DNA from: JAFKKF01 sp035651055
Lineage (GTDB): Bacteria > Pseudomonadota > Alphaproteobacteria > Rhizobiales > Kaistiaceae
Length of the DNA stretch: 10,228 nucleotides
NCBI GenBank assembly: GCA_035651055.1
Contig: DASRGK010000078.1
Span: forward strand, 1-10,228
Direction: 5' to 3'
Shown here piece by piece: positions 1 through 6,756 of this stretch. Made by a program: the position numbers and the translations under genes. The notes below the pieces were generated by a model that searched no databases, had not been told where the DNA came from, and saw only the letters and a program-made list of their open reading frames with translations. Position 1 is the first letter of the stretch; each line of letters opens with the position of its first letter.

Positions 1-78
1 AAGTCGCGGCCCTTCGATCCGCACCCGCTTTTCGCCTCGTTCATCGCCGCGGCGGTGGAGCAGAGCCGGCTGGTTTAG
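1..78 (+). CDS. C-terminal end of a probable LysR-type transcriptional regulator (partial)
   Basis: Frame 1 is open from the left edge to a TAG at 76-78 and encodes 25 residues, including DPHPLFASFIAAAVEQSRLV. An aromatic/hydrophobic stretch followed by a closing amphipathic helix of this kind is common at the end of the substrate-binding domain of LysR-family regulators. That assignment rests on general resemblance only, because neither the HTH nor any ligand-pocket residue lies in the window. The codon usage (G/C at third positions) matches the neighbouring genes, so a real coding end is likely. The next gene starts 59 bases downstream on the same strand, with no clear terminator between them. 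Confidence 0.45.
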   Translation, partial: KSRPFDPHPLFASFIAAAVEQSRLV

Positions 79-137
79 GCGGCCTGACCGGGTGCTGAAT
101 TTTGCAGATTCGTGCACGCGGGCCTATTTTGGCGCGC

Positions 138-623
138 ATGACCCACCGCTCGCTTTACGACGAGGACATTCTGCTTTGGTCCGAGGAGCAGGCGGAGAAC
201 ATCCGCCGGCTGGGCCGGAAGCGCGGAGATTTGCCGAACGACATCGATGTCGAGAACGTCGCGGAGGAAATCGAAAGCGTGGGGCGCTCCGAACTCGCGG
301 CCGTCGAAAGCCAGATCCACAACGTCTTCGTTCATCTCATCAAGCTGGCACTTGAGCCTGATGCCGATTCTGCCCGGCATTGGAAGAGCGAAATCGCCGG
401 ATTCCATGCCGAGCTGAACCGGCGCTACACGCCCTCCATGCGGGAGCGGGTCAACCTCGATCGGGTCTGGCGGTCGGCGAAGCGCCAGGTCCTGTTGGAC
501 CTGCCCGAGGAACTGGCCGCCGCAGCCATTCTTCCGGATTCTTCGCCGGTCGGTTTCGACATGCTTCTGGCCGAAGAATTCCACACCGCGGGCGCCGTAA
601 ACCTTCTCGCGCGGCCCGTCTGA
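138..623 (+). CDS. DUF29 family protein
   Basis: This encodes 161 residues that look like the DUF29 family. The N-terminus has the typical Tyr-Asp-Glu-Asp...Leu-Trp pattern (YDEDILLWSEEQA, residues 7-19). It is followed by the family hallmark DVENVAEEIESVGRSE (residues 37-52) and a helical segment with HLIKL. The second half is helical and Arg/Glu rich, with the usual conserved Trp in RHWKSEI. Length is close to the family norm of about 140-170 residues. No signal peptide or membrane segment is visible, so it should be cytoplasmic. I chose the ATG at 138 because the DUF29 homology begins just after it; an in-frame TTG at 102 would add 12 residues without family character. The ribosome-binding site is weak. 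The molecular function of DUF29 is unknown. It stands alone here, 120 bases before the vWA gene. Confidence 0.85.
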   Translation: MTHRSLYDEDILLWSEEQAENIRRLGRKRGDLPNDIDVENVAEEIESVGRSELAAVESQIHNVFVHLIKLALEPDADSARHWKSEIAGFHAELNRRYTPSMRERVNLDRVWRSAKRQVLLDLPEELAAAAILPDSSPVGFDMLLAEEFHTAGAVNLLARPV

Positions 624-743
624 TCTCCATTCCGCCGACACAACCGCGCCGCGATCCGCCCGCAATCCGCTCCAAATAACGCCCCAGACAAAGATCATTG
701 CTTCGTTCCAGGCGCGGGGGCGTCTTGCCGGAGGGATTGGCCC

Positions 744-2531
744 ATGCACGGCCCTGGAGCGACATCCGTTCGATCTGTCTTCGCCTTAACCTTCACCGTT
801 CTTCTCTCGACGACCGTCTTCACGCCCGCACCGGCGGGTGCGGCGGCCCCGACCGTCAAGGACGGGATTGCGACGCCGACGGCCTGCGCGGCCCTCGGCT
901 TCGACATGCGCCGCGCCGACGAGGACGGAAGCGCCGGCGGCGGCCTCCTCAACAACCGCGCCGTCAAACTTGCGCCGAGCCCGATGCCGATCAAGCCGCT
1001 GGTGGCTGCGCCGACCGGCGTGGTTCCGCCGGGCGACGCGATGACCGAAGCGGTCGCACCGCCGTCACCGCCCGCGGCCGGGATTGTCGCCGCCCAGCCG
1101 ATGGAGACGGAGAAATATCCCGACGCGACGCCGAACCCGATCAAGTCGGTCGCCGAGGCGCCGGTCTCGACCTTCTCGACCGACGTCGACACCGCCTCCT
1201 ACGCCAACGTCCGGCGCTTCATCAATGACGGGACGCTGCCGCCGCGCGACGCGGTCCGCGTCGAGGAACTGGTCAACTATTTCGACTACGGCTACGCCCG
1301 GCCGGCGACGCCCGACGTGCCGTTCAGCACCACCGTGTCATTGACGCCGTCACCCTGGCAGACGGGCAAGGAAATCATCCATATCGGCCTGCAGGGCTAC
1401 GACATCCCGCGGACCGCGGAGCCGCCGCTCAACCTCGTCTTCCTGGTCGACGTGTCCGGTTCGATGGACGAGCCGGACAAGCTTCCGCTGGCGCAGAAGG
1501 CGCTGAATGTGCTCATCGACCGGCTCCGGCCGGAGGACCGGGTTTCGCTCGCGGTCTATGCCGGCGCCGCCGGCGCGGTTCTCCCGCCGACCAGCGGCGT
1601 CGAAAAGCTGAAAATCCGCTGCGCCGTCGACGCGCTCCAGGCGGGCGGCTCGACCGCCGGCGGCGAGGGCCTCGCGCTCGCCTATGCCATGGCCGAGCAG
1701 AACTTCGACAAGAAGGCGGTCAACCGCGTCATCCTGATGACCGACGGCGACTTCAACGTCGGCGTTGCCGATCCGGAGAAGCTCGAAGACTTCGTCGCCG
1801 AGAAGCGGAAGACCGGCATCTACCTCTCGGTCTATGGCTACGGCCGCGGCAATTACAACGACACCATGATGCAGACCCTCTCGCAGTCCGGCAACGGCAC
1901 CGCTGCCTACGTCGACAGTCTGCAGGAAGCCCGCAAGCTCTTCCGCGACGACTTCGAGGGCTCGCTCTTCCCGATCGCCGATGACGTCAAGATCCTGGTC
2001 GAGTTCAATCCGGCGCGGGTCGCCGAGTACCGGCTGATCGGCTACGAAACCCGGCTCCTCAATCGCGAGGACTTCAACAACGACCGCGTCGATGCCGGCG
2101 AGGTCGGGGCCGGAACTGCCGTGACGGCGCTTTACGAGATCACGCCGGTCGGCGCGAAGCTTTCGAGCGACCCGCTCCGCTACCAGCCGGTGAAAGTCTC
2201 GACCGGCGGGGACCCGGGCGGCGAGGTCGCGTTCCTGAAGATCCGCTACAAGCTGCCGGGCGAGGCGACCTCGAAGCTGATCGAGCGGCCGATCACCGAT
2301 GCCGACCGTCCGGCGACGCTGGCCGAAGCGCCCGAGTCGACGCGCTTCGCGCTCGCGGTGGCGGGCTACGGGCAGCTCCTCCGCGGCGATCCCTATCTCG
2401 GCGCCGACTTCACCTGGGACTCGGTCCTCAAACTGGCCGAGGGCGCGCGCGGCGCCGACCCGTTCGGGCTTCGCGCGGAATTCGTCCAGCTTGTCCGCGC
2501 CGCCGAGACCGCCCGGTCGCTGAATGAGTAG
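744..2531 (+). CDS. Exported vWA-domain protein, YfbK-like (von_Willebrand-VWA-DUF3520 architecture)
   Basis: The 595-residue product begins with a signal peptide: a hydrophobic core at about residues 12-27 and a likely cut after AGA at residue 33. There is no lipobox cysteine, so it is probably periplasmic. A Pro/Ala-rich linker (about 70-120) leads to the von_Willebrand N-terminal domain (about 125-225; STDVDTASYANVRRF, VEELVNYFDY). The vWA domain (about 229-400) has an intact MIDAS metal site: Asp236-x-Ser238-x-Ser240 in DVSGSM, Thr304 in GGSTAGGEG and Asp334 in LMTDGDFNVG. The C-terminal third (about 410-590) matches the DUF3520 region of YfbK-type proteins. Such domains bind partner proteins through a divalent metal; the partner of this family is not established. 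GGAGG at 730-734, nine bases before the ATG, supports the start. A hairpin at 2564-2589 follows the stop. Confidence 0.92.
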   Translation: MHGPGATSVRSVFALTFTVLLSTTVFTPAPAGAAAPTVKDGIATPTACAALGFDMRRADEDGSAGGGLLNNRAVKLAPSPMPIKPLVAAPTGVVPPGDAMTEAVAPPSPPAAGIVAAQPMETEKYPDATPNPIKSVAEAPVSTFSTDVDTASYANVRRFINDGTLPPRDAVRVEELVNYFDYGYARPATPDVPFSTTVSLTPSPWQTGKEIIHIGLQGYDIPRTAEPPLNLVFLVDVSGSMDEPDKLPLAQKALNVLIDRLRPEDRVSLAVYAGAAGAVLPPTSGVEKLKIRCAVDALQAGGSTAGGEGLALAYAMAEQNFDKKAVNRVILMTDGDFNVGVADPEKLEDFVAEKRKTGIYLSVYGYGRGNYNDTMMQTLSQSGNGTAAYVDSLQEARKLFRDDFEGSLFPIADDVKILVEFNPARVAEYRLIGYETRLLNREDFNNDRVDAGEVGAGTAVTALYEITPVGAKLSSDPLRYQPVKVSTGGDPGGEVAFLKIRYKLPGEATSKLIERPITDADRPATLAEAPESTRFALAVAGYGQLLRGDPYLGADFTWDSVLKLAEGARGADPFGLRAEFVQLVRAAETARSLNE

Positions 2532-2563
2532 CTTCCCAAGCGCCGCAGCCGCGGTGTAGCCAG

Positions 2564-2596
2564 TCCCCGCCGGGTCCTTCCGGCGGGGATTCTCGT
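2564..2596 (+). terminator. GC-rich hairpin after the vWA gene, terminator-like
   Basis: A perfect 10-bp stem (TCCCCGCCGG at 2564-2573 pairing with CCGGCGGGGA at 2580-2589) closes a 6-base loop, GTCCTT. A short, imperfect T-rich stretch (TTCTCGTTT, 2590-2598) follows. It lies 32 bases after the vWA stop codon, which fits a Rho-independent terminator, although the T tract is interrupted. The 3' arm also holds the only purine-rich sequence (GGGGA, 2585-2589) that could serve as ribosome-binding site for the VOC gene starting at 2597. The hairpin may therefore act on translation instead of, or as well as, on transcription. Confidence 0.6.
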
Positions 2597-3466
2597 TTGG
2601 CGCGCGGCATCGACCACTTGGTGATTGCCGTGCGGGACCTCGAAAAGGCCCGCACGGCCTATCGGCGCCTCGGTTTCACGCTGACGCCGGAGGCGATCCA
2701 TCCTTTCGGGACCAAGAACAGCCTCGTTCAGTTGCTGGGCGGCTTCCTCGAACTGGTGGCGATCAACGACCCGGCAACGATCCCGCCGCCGGGCGAGGCG
2801 TTCTTCTCATTTCCCGCCTTCAACCGCGACTTCCTCGCCCGGCGCGAGGGGCTGTCGATGCTCGTCCTGAAGAGCCGCGATTCGAATCAGGACCTTGCCT
2901 CCTTCGCCAGCCACGGGCTGCCGACCTACCAGCCGGTGCGTTTCGAGCGGATCGCGCGGGGGCCGGACGGAGCTTCGCGGACGGTCGCCTTCACGATGAC
3001 CTTCACCGGCGAGAGCCGCCTGAAGGACGCCGGCTTCTTCACCTGCCAGCATCACTATCCGGAGAACTTCTGGCGGGCGGAATTCCAGGCCCACGCGAAC
3101 GGGGCGAGCCGCATCGACGCGGCCGTGCTGGTGACGCGCGACCCGGCCGACTTCCACGAATTCCTGACGCACTTCACCGGCGTCCACGACATGAAGTCGA
3201 CCAGCCTCGGGATCGACCTCGACACCGGCGACGGGCACGTCGAAGTCCTGTCGCCGGTTGGGTTTGAGGCCCTCTATGGCGGCCACGCCGACCCCGACCC
3301 GCGCCGGTTCCTCGCCTGCCGGATCCTCGTCGCCGACCTTACCGGGACGCGGCGCCTGCTTGCCCGGAACGAGGTTCCCTTCGCCGAGCGCGCGGAAGGC
3401 ATCGTCGTCCCGCCGGAGGCTGCCTGTGGCGTGACCATCGCTTTTGCCGCCGCGACGCCGGTATGA
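2597..3466 (+). CDS. VOC superfamily (glyoxalase-like) protein
   Basis: The 289-residue product is a vicinal-oxygen-chelate protein. The first βαβββ unit opens with GIDHLVIAVRDLEKA, in which His7 is the usual metal-ligand position. It runs through GTKNSLVQLLGGFLELVAI, with Glu52 at the matching acidic position. A second unit begins near residue 150 (HHYPENFWRAEFQAHANGA, then IDAAVLVTRDPADF). The layout resembles Glyoxalase_3-type proteins of rhizobia. The substrate is unknown, so glyoxalase activity should not be assumed. The start is TTG at 2597: an in-frame TGA lies upstream at 2525 with no ATG or GTG in between, and the conserved first strand begins at residue 5, so a later start would cut the domain. 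A GGGGA seven bases upstream sits inside a hairpin. The stop overlaps the kdsA start (ATGA), indicating co-transcription. Confidence 0.85.
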   Translation: MARGIDHLVIAVRDLEKARTAYRRLGFTLTPEAIHPFGTKNSLVQLLGGFLELVAINDPATIPPPGEAFFSFPAFNRDFLARREGLSMLVLKSRDSNQDLASFASHGLPTYQPVRFERIARGPDGASRTVAFTMTFTGESRLKDAGFFTCQHHYPENFWRAEFQAHANGASRIDAAVLVTRDPADFHEFLTHFTGVHDMKSTSLGIDLDTGDGHVEVLSPVGFEALYGGHADPDPRRFLACRILVADLTGTRRLLARNEVPFAERAEGIVVPPEAACGVTIAFAAATPV

Positions 3467-4314
3467 TTTCGGCCATGAAGCCCAATCCGCATGTCCGAGT
3501 CGGCAGCGCCACGTTCGGCAACGATCTGCCGCTCGCCCTGATCGCCGGACCCTGCCAGCTCGAATCGCGTGCGCATGCTTTCGACATGGCCGGGCGCCTC
3601 AAGGAGATGGCCGCGATCCTCGGGATCGGCCTCGTTTACAAGACCTCGTTCGACAAGGCGAACCGGACCAGCCTCAAGGGCAAGCGCGGACTGGGGCTCG
3701 ACAAGGCTCTCGCCATCTTCGACGAGCTGCGCACCAAACTGGGCGTGGCGATCCTCACGGACGTTCACGAGCGCGAGCAATGCGCCGAGATAGCTGGCGT
3801 CGTCGACGTCCTGCAGATACCGGCCTTCCTCAGCCGGCAGACCGACCTCCTGGTCGCCGCGGCCGGGACCGGTCTGCCGGTCAACGTCAAGAAAGGCCAG
3901 TTCCTGGCGCCCTGGGACATGAAGAACGTGGCGGCAAAGATCGTCGAGAGCGGCAACCGCAATGTCCTTCTCACCGAGCGCGGCGCGAGCTTCGGCTACA
4001 ACACGCTGGTCTCGGACATGCGGGCTCTGCCGATTATGGCGGAGACCGGCGCCCCGGTGATCTTCGACGCCACCCATTCGGTGCAGCAGCCGGGCGGGCA
4101 GGGGACCTCGACGGGCGGCGACCGTCGTTTCGTCCCGGTTCTGGCGCGGGCGGCAGTGGCCGTCGGCGTTGCCGGCGTCTTCATCGAGACCCATCAGGAC
4201 CCGGATAACGCGCCCTCCGACGGTCCGAACATGCTGCCGGTCGGCCAGCTGCCCGACCTCCTCGAGGAACTGATCGCGATCGACCGCATCGCCAAGGCGC
4301 GGCGAGGGACCTAG
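3463..4314 (+). CDS. kdsA: 3-deoxy-D-manno-octulosonate 8-phosphate synthase (KDO-8-P synthase), metal-type
   Basis: KdsA condenses phosphoenolpyruvate with D-arabinose 5-phosphate to give KDO 8-phosphate, a committed step toward the KDO of the lipopolysaccharide inner core, in the cytosol. The 283 residues cover the whole TIM barrel. Visible motifs are IAGPCQLES, KTSFDKANRTS, ITDVHE-like LTDVHE, LQIPAFLSRQTDL, NVKKGQF, ERGASFGYN, IFDATHSVQ and FIETHQDPDNAPSDGP. The Cys in GPC (Cys31) with His205, Glu242 and Asp253 forms the metal-ligand set of the metal-dependent class; E. coli KdsA has Asn at the Cys position. The ATG at 3463 overlaps the VOC stop as ATGA, suggesting translational coupling. 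An ATG at 3475 would give 279 residues and is equally compatible with the family N-terminus. No terminator is evident after the stop. Confidence 0.97.
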   Translation: MISAMKPNPHVRVGSATFGNDLPLALIAGPCQLESRAHAFDMAGRLKEMAAILGIGLVYKTSFDKANRTSLKGKRGLGLDKALAIFDELRTKLGVAILTDVHEREQCAEIAGVVDVLQIPAFLSRQTDLLVAAAGTGLPVNVKKGQFLAPWDMKNVAAKIVESGNRNVLLTERGASFGYNTLVSDMRALPIMAETGAPVIFDATHSVQQPGGQGTSTGGDRRFVPVLARAAVAVGVAGVFIETHQDPDNAPSDGPNMLPVGQLPDLLEELIAIDRIAKARRGT

Positions 4315-4326
4315 CGCCGGAAAATC

Positions 4327-4422
4327 ATGGAGCGCCTGTCGCAATCCGGGCCACTGGTGCTTGCCGGGTTCGCGCTGACCGCGCCGGTCGCGGCCGGGTG
4401 CTCAACGCGAGCCGGCCATTGA
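4327..4422 (+). CDS. Possible 31-residue mini-ORF with lipoprotein-like signal (uncertain)
   Basis: Between kdsA and the membrane gene, an ATG at 4327 opens a 31-codon reading frame ending at TGA 4420-4422. The product starts MERLSQSG, then has a hydrophobic core (PLVLAGFALTAPVAAGC) ending in an Ala-Ala-Gly-Cys, like a lipobox, then STRAGH. GGAAAA five to ten bases upstream is a weak ribosome-binding site. Its stop overlaps a possible TTG start (4419) of the downstream membrane gene as TTGA. It could be an entericidin-like small lipoprotein, a leader peptide that couples translation, or chance. With only 31 codons there is no statistical support, and I have no clear homologue in mind. Confidence 0.2.
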   Translation: MERLSQSGPLVLAGFALTAPVAAGCSTRAGH

Positions 4423-5663
4423 CCACGGTTCCATCCCATTCCTCGCCCGGGGGCGGAAGCCTCCTCCGGTCGCGCACGCTCCTGCTCGCCGGGTTCTGGC
4501 TGACGGTCGCCGTTGTCTGGGCGCAGTTCATCTCGACCAGCTTCCGCGTCGCCCACGATTTTCCGCTCGGCTACTCGTGGTCGGAGATGCTGGTCAACTA
4601 CCAGGGCGGTTTCGTCCGCCGTGGCCTGTTCGGCGAAATCCTCTACCGGCTCGACGACCTCGTCTCCGTCCGCTTCCTGATGCCGGCGATCGTCTGTCTC
4701 CTCTACCTGGCGACGATGACCTGGCTGGTGGTGCTGGCCTTCCGGATCGGCACGTTCGCCGCGCTTCTCTTCCTCTTCTCGCCGGGCACCGTGATCTTCC
4801 CGATCTACGAGTACGTCGCCTTCGCACGGAAGGACGTTTTTGTCTTCGCCGCGCTCATGGCCGCCGCGGCCATCGCGGTTTATGCGCCGCGCCGCTACGC
4901 GCTCGCCATGCTGATGGCGGTCTATTTCGTCGCCGGCCTCTTCGTCGAAGTCGCGTGGTTCTATTTCCCGCTCGCCGTGGCAATGTTCCTCAACCGGCAG
5001 GGAGAGGGGACCAGCACAGGCTGGCAGGTCGCGACCATGGTGGCGGCGGACGCCTATCTCCTCGCCTGTCTTGCCTTCTCCGTGTTGATCGGCGTCGGCA
5101 CGCCGGCAATGGTCGATGCGATCGTCGCGTCATGGCAGGCGAAGCACCCCGGCGCGTTCGACGTCTTCTACCGCCCGAACTTCCTGTTCCTGACTTTCAG
5201 GCAGGGCCTCCAGATGGTGATCGACCGCGCGTCGAGCGCTCGAACTGCGTCCGGACAGGTCCTCGGCTTCGTCCTCACGGCAGCGCCGCTGGTCCTCCTC
5301 GTCAATGACCTGAAACAGCGGACGAAGCCGGGTTTCCTGATCAGGCTTTGGACCTTCGGCTCGTTCTGCGCGATGGCGCTGGCCTACGCGGTCGGCGCCG
5401 ACTGGGGCCGCTACACGCATTTCTTCGCCATCCACACGTTTGTCTATCTGGCGGTCACGCGCGAGCCGAGGCCGCGACCGCCGCCGGCGCCAGGAAACGA
5501 AGGACGCGAGAATCTCGTCTGGATTGCCTGCGCGCTCGTCCTTCTCCTCTACGCGACGACATGGCGGCTGGCGCACGTGGTGCCGGCGGGAGAATTGTCG
5601 ATCTATCCCGGATCCCTGCAGCGCCTGTTCGGGGCCGTGTCGCCGGTCTTCGACCGCTACTGA
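4398..5663 (+). CDS. Polytopic inner-membrane protein of unknown function
   Basis: Up to 421 residues with roughly nine to ten hydrophobic segments. The first is at about residues 28-47 (LLLAGFWLTVAVVWAQF), with others near 92-110, 113-135, 144-158, 163-195, 207-230, 285-300, 315-335 and 372-388. After TM1 comes NYQGGFVRRGLFGEIL (residues 67-82), and a late loop carries DWGRY (335-339). A GGFVRRGL loop together with a DWGR(W/Y) motif is something I associate with uncharacterised membrane proteins of polysaccharide loci, sometimes suspected to be GT-C-like. This is resemblance, not proof, and no catalytic activity is assigned. The start is uncertain: GTG at 4398 lacks a good ribosome-binding site, and an in-frame TTG at 4419 overlaps the stop of a mini-ORF. 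The gene follows kdsA by 83 bases and overlaps the 3' end of the opposing gene by seven bases. Confidence 0.8.
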   Translation: MLNASRPLTTVPSHSSPGGGSLLRSRTLLLAGFWLTVAVVWAQFISTSFRVAHDFPLGYSWSEMLVNYQGGFVRRGLFGEILYRLDDLVSVRFLMPAIVCLLYLATMTWLVVLAFRIGTFAALLFLFSPGTVIFPIYEYVAFARKDVFVFAALMAAAAIAVYAPRRYALAMLMAVYFVAGLFVEVAWFYFPLAVAMFLNRQGEGTSTGWQVATMVAADAYLLACLAFSVLIGVGTPAMVDAIVASWQAKHPGAFDVFYRPNFLFLTFRQGLQMVIDRASSARTASGQVLGFVLTAAPLVLLVNDLKQRTKPGFLIRLWTFGSFCAMALAYAVGADWGRYTHFFAIHTFVYLAVTREPRPRPPPAPGNEGRENLVWIACALVLLLYATTWRLAHVVPAGELSIYPGSLQRLFGAVSPVFDRY

Positions 5664-6241
5664 CGTACGCCGAGCGTCCGCTCGATGCGCCGGTCAGGGA
5701 CCAGCCACATCAGCGCGACCAGCGCGTAGAGTGCGAGCCCGATCCAGGGCGCGAAGAGCAGCGTGCCGACGATGCCGGCCGCATAGCAAGCGACCGACAC
5801 CCATCCCTTGATCTCGGCGCCGACCGCCATCTGCAGGCGCGAGTCCTTGCCCTGGGCGGCGATCAGCGTGCGCTCGAGCACGTAGTAGGCGAGCGCGGCG
5901 AAAAGCAGGTTGGCGCCGTAGATGGCGACCGGAACGGTCGCGAACTGGTTCTCGCCCATCCAGCCGGTGACGAAGGGAACCAGCGACAGCCAGAAGAGAA
6001 GGTGAAGATTGGCCCAGAGCACCGGACCCGTGACGTGCGTTGCGGCCTGCAGGAGGTGGTGGTGGTTGGTCCAGTAGATGCCGAGATAGAGGAAGCTCAG
6101 CACATAGCTGACAAAGACCGGAGCCAGCGGCTCGATTGCCGCCCAGTCGGTGCCGTGCGGCGCCCTCAGTTCGAGGACAAGGATGGTGATGATGACCGCG
6201 ATGACGCCGTCGCTGAATGCTTCGAGCCGTCCCTTGTGCAT
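5657..6241 (-). CDS. TMEM175/DUF1211 family potassium-channel-like membrane protein
   Basis: The 194-residue product carries the family signature RxxxFSDG near its N-terminus (Arg5, Phe9-Ser-Asp-Gly12). About six transmembrane segments follow: roughly 13-27, 43-60, 76-96, 104-124, 147-165 and 167-183. Bacterial TMEM175 proteins are tetrameric, potassium-permeable channels of the plasma membrane in which the first helix, containing this motif, lines the pore. This has the single six-helix repeat and the length expected of bacterial members. Channel activity is inferred from the family. The ATG at 6241 places the signature where it belongs, and upstream sequence contains TGGTGGA as a plausible ribosome-binding site. 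It is the last gene of a three-gene minus-strand group, 31 bases after queF. Its stop lies inside the last codons of the opposing membrane gene. Confidence 0.9.
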   Translation of the reverse strand: MHKGRLEAFSDGVIAVIITILVLELRAPHGTDWAAIEPLAPVFVSYVLSFLYLGIYWTNHHHLLQAATHVTGPVLWANLHLLFWLSLVPFVTGWMGENQFATVPVAIYGANLLFAALAYYVLERTLIAAQGKDSRLQMAVGAEIKGWVSVACYAAGIVGTLLFAPWIGLALYALVALMWLVPDRRIERTLGVRQ

Positions 6242-6272
6242 CGGCTAGATTCCACCACGACCGCGGCACATG

Positions 6273-6725
6273 TCAGCCGCGCCCGCGATAGGGCGGCACG
6301 CCCTGGTCGGGCAGCCAGACGTCCGCCGGCGGTTTGCCGGTCTGCCAGAACACGTCGATCGGCATGCCGCCGCGCGGGTTGAAGTAGCCGCCGATGCGGA
6401 GCCAGACCGGCTTCAGGAGGTCGGCGATCCTCCTGCCGACGGTGACGGTTACGTCCTCGTGGAAGGCGCCGTGGTTGCGGAACGAGTTGAGGTAGAGCTT
6501 CAGCGACTTCGACTCGATCAGCCATTTGGCGGGCACGTAATCGATGACGAGGTGTCCGAAATCGGGCTGGCCGGTCACCGGGCAGATCGCGGTGAATTCG
6601 GGAAAGGTGAAACGGGCGAGATAGCGGGTGCCCGGCTGAGGGTTGGGTACGCGGTCGAGGACCGCCTCCTCGGGACTGGCGGGAAGGGCGACGGCGCGCC
6701 CGAGCTGCAGGGTTTCCTTGGCCAT
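6273..6725 (-). CDS. queF: NADPH-dependent 7-cyano-7-deazaguanine (preQ0) reductase, short type
   Basis: QueF reduces the nitrile of preQ0 to the aminomethyl group of preQ1 with NADPH, in the queuosine tRNA-modification pathway, in the cytosol. The 150-residue length indicates the short, single-domain YkvM-type enzyme and not the longer two-domain E. coli type. Key residues are in place: Cys48 (nucleophile, ICPVTGQPD), Asp55 (proton donor), the QueF motif ESKSLKLYLNSFRNH from Glu71, and His89-Glu90. Each number is exactly seven below the B. subtilis enzyme (Cys55, Asp62, Glu78, His96-Glu97). The frame stays open far upstream, so the ATG at 6725 (MAKETLQLG) was chosen by family length and by the 31-base spacing from the DUF1835 stop. 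No other queuosine gene is in the window, so preQ0 synthesis genes must lie elsewhere or preQ0 is imported. Confidence 0.96.
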   Translation of the reverse strand: MAKETLQLGRAVALPASPEEAVLDRVPNPQPGTRYLARFTFPEFTAICPVTGQPDFGHLVIDYVPAKWLIESKSLKLYLNSFRNHGAFHEDVTVTVGRRIADLLKPVWLRIGGYFNPRGGMPIDVFWQTGKPPADVWLPDQGVPPYRGRG

Positions 6726-6756
6726 GGAAGTCTTGTCCGATTTCGATCGGGCGCCT

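Noticed and set aside
75..749. 224-codon minus-strand frame opposite the DUF29 gene
   Set aside because: The plus strand encodes a recognisable DUF29 protein; the antisense translation shows no family.
3274..4344. 356-codon open frame on the minus strand opposite kdsA
   Set aside because: It is antisense to an unmistakable kdsA. Its Arg/Asp/Gly-heavy translation has no domain character, as expected from GC-rich codons read backwards.
4379..4393. Hairpin CCGCG-CCGGT-CGCGG as kdsA terminator
   Set aside because: Only a 5-bp stem with no T tract, in sequence where such matches arise by chance from high GC.
5348..6382. 344-codon plus-strand frame spanning the convergent junction
   Set aside because: It overlaps the end of the membrane gene out of frame and the whole TMEM175 gene antisense, both of which show real protein features.
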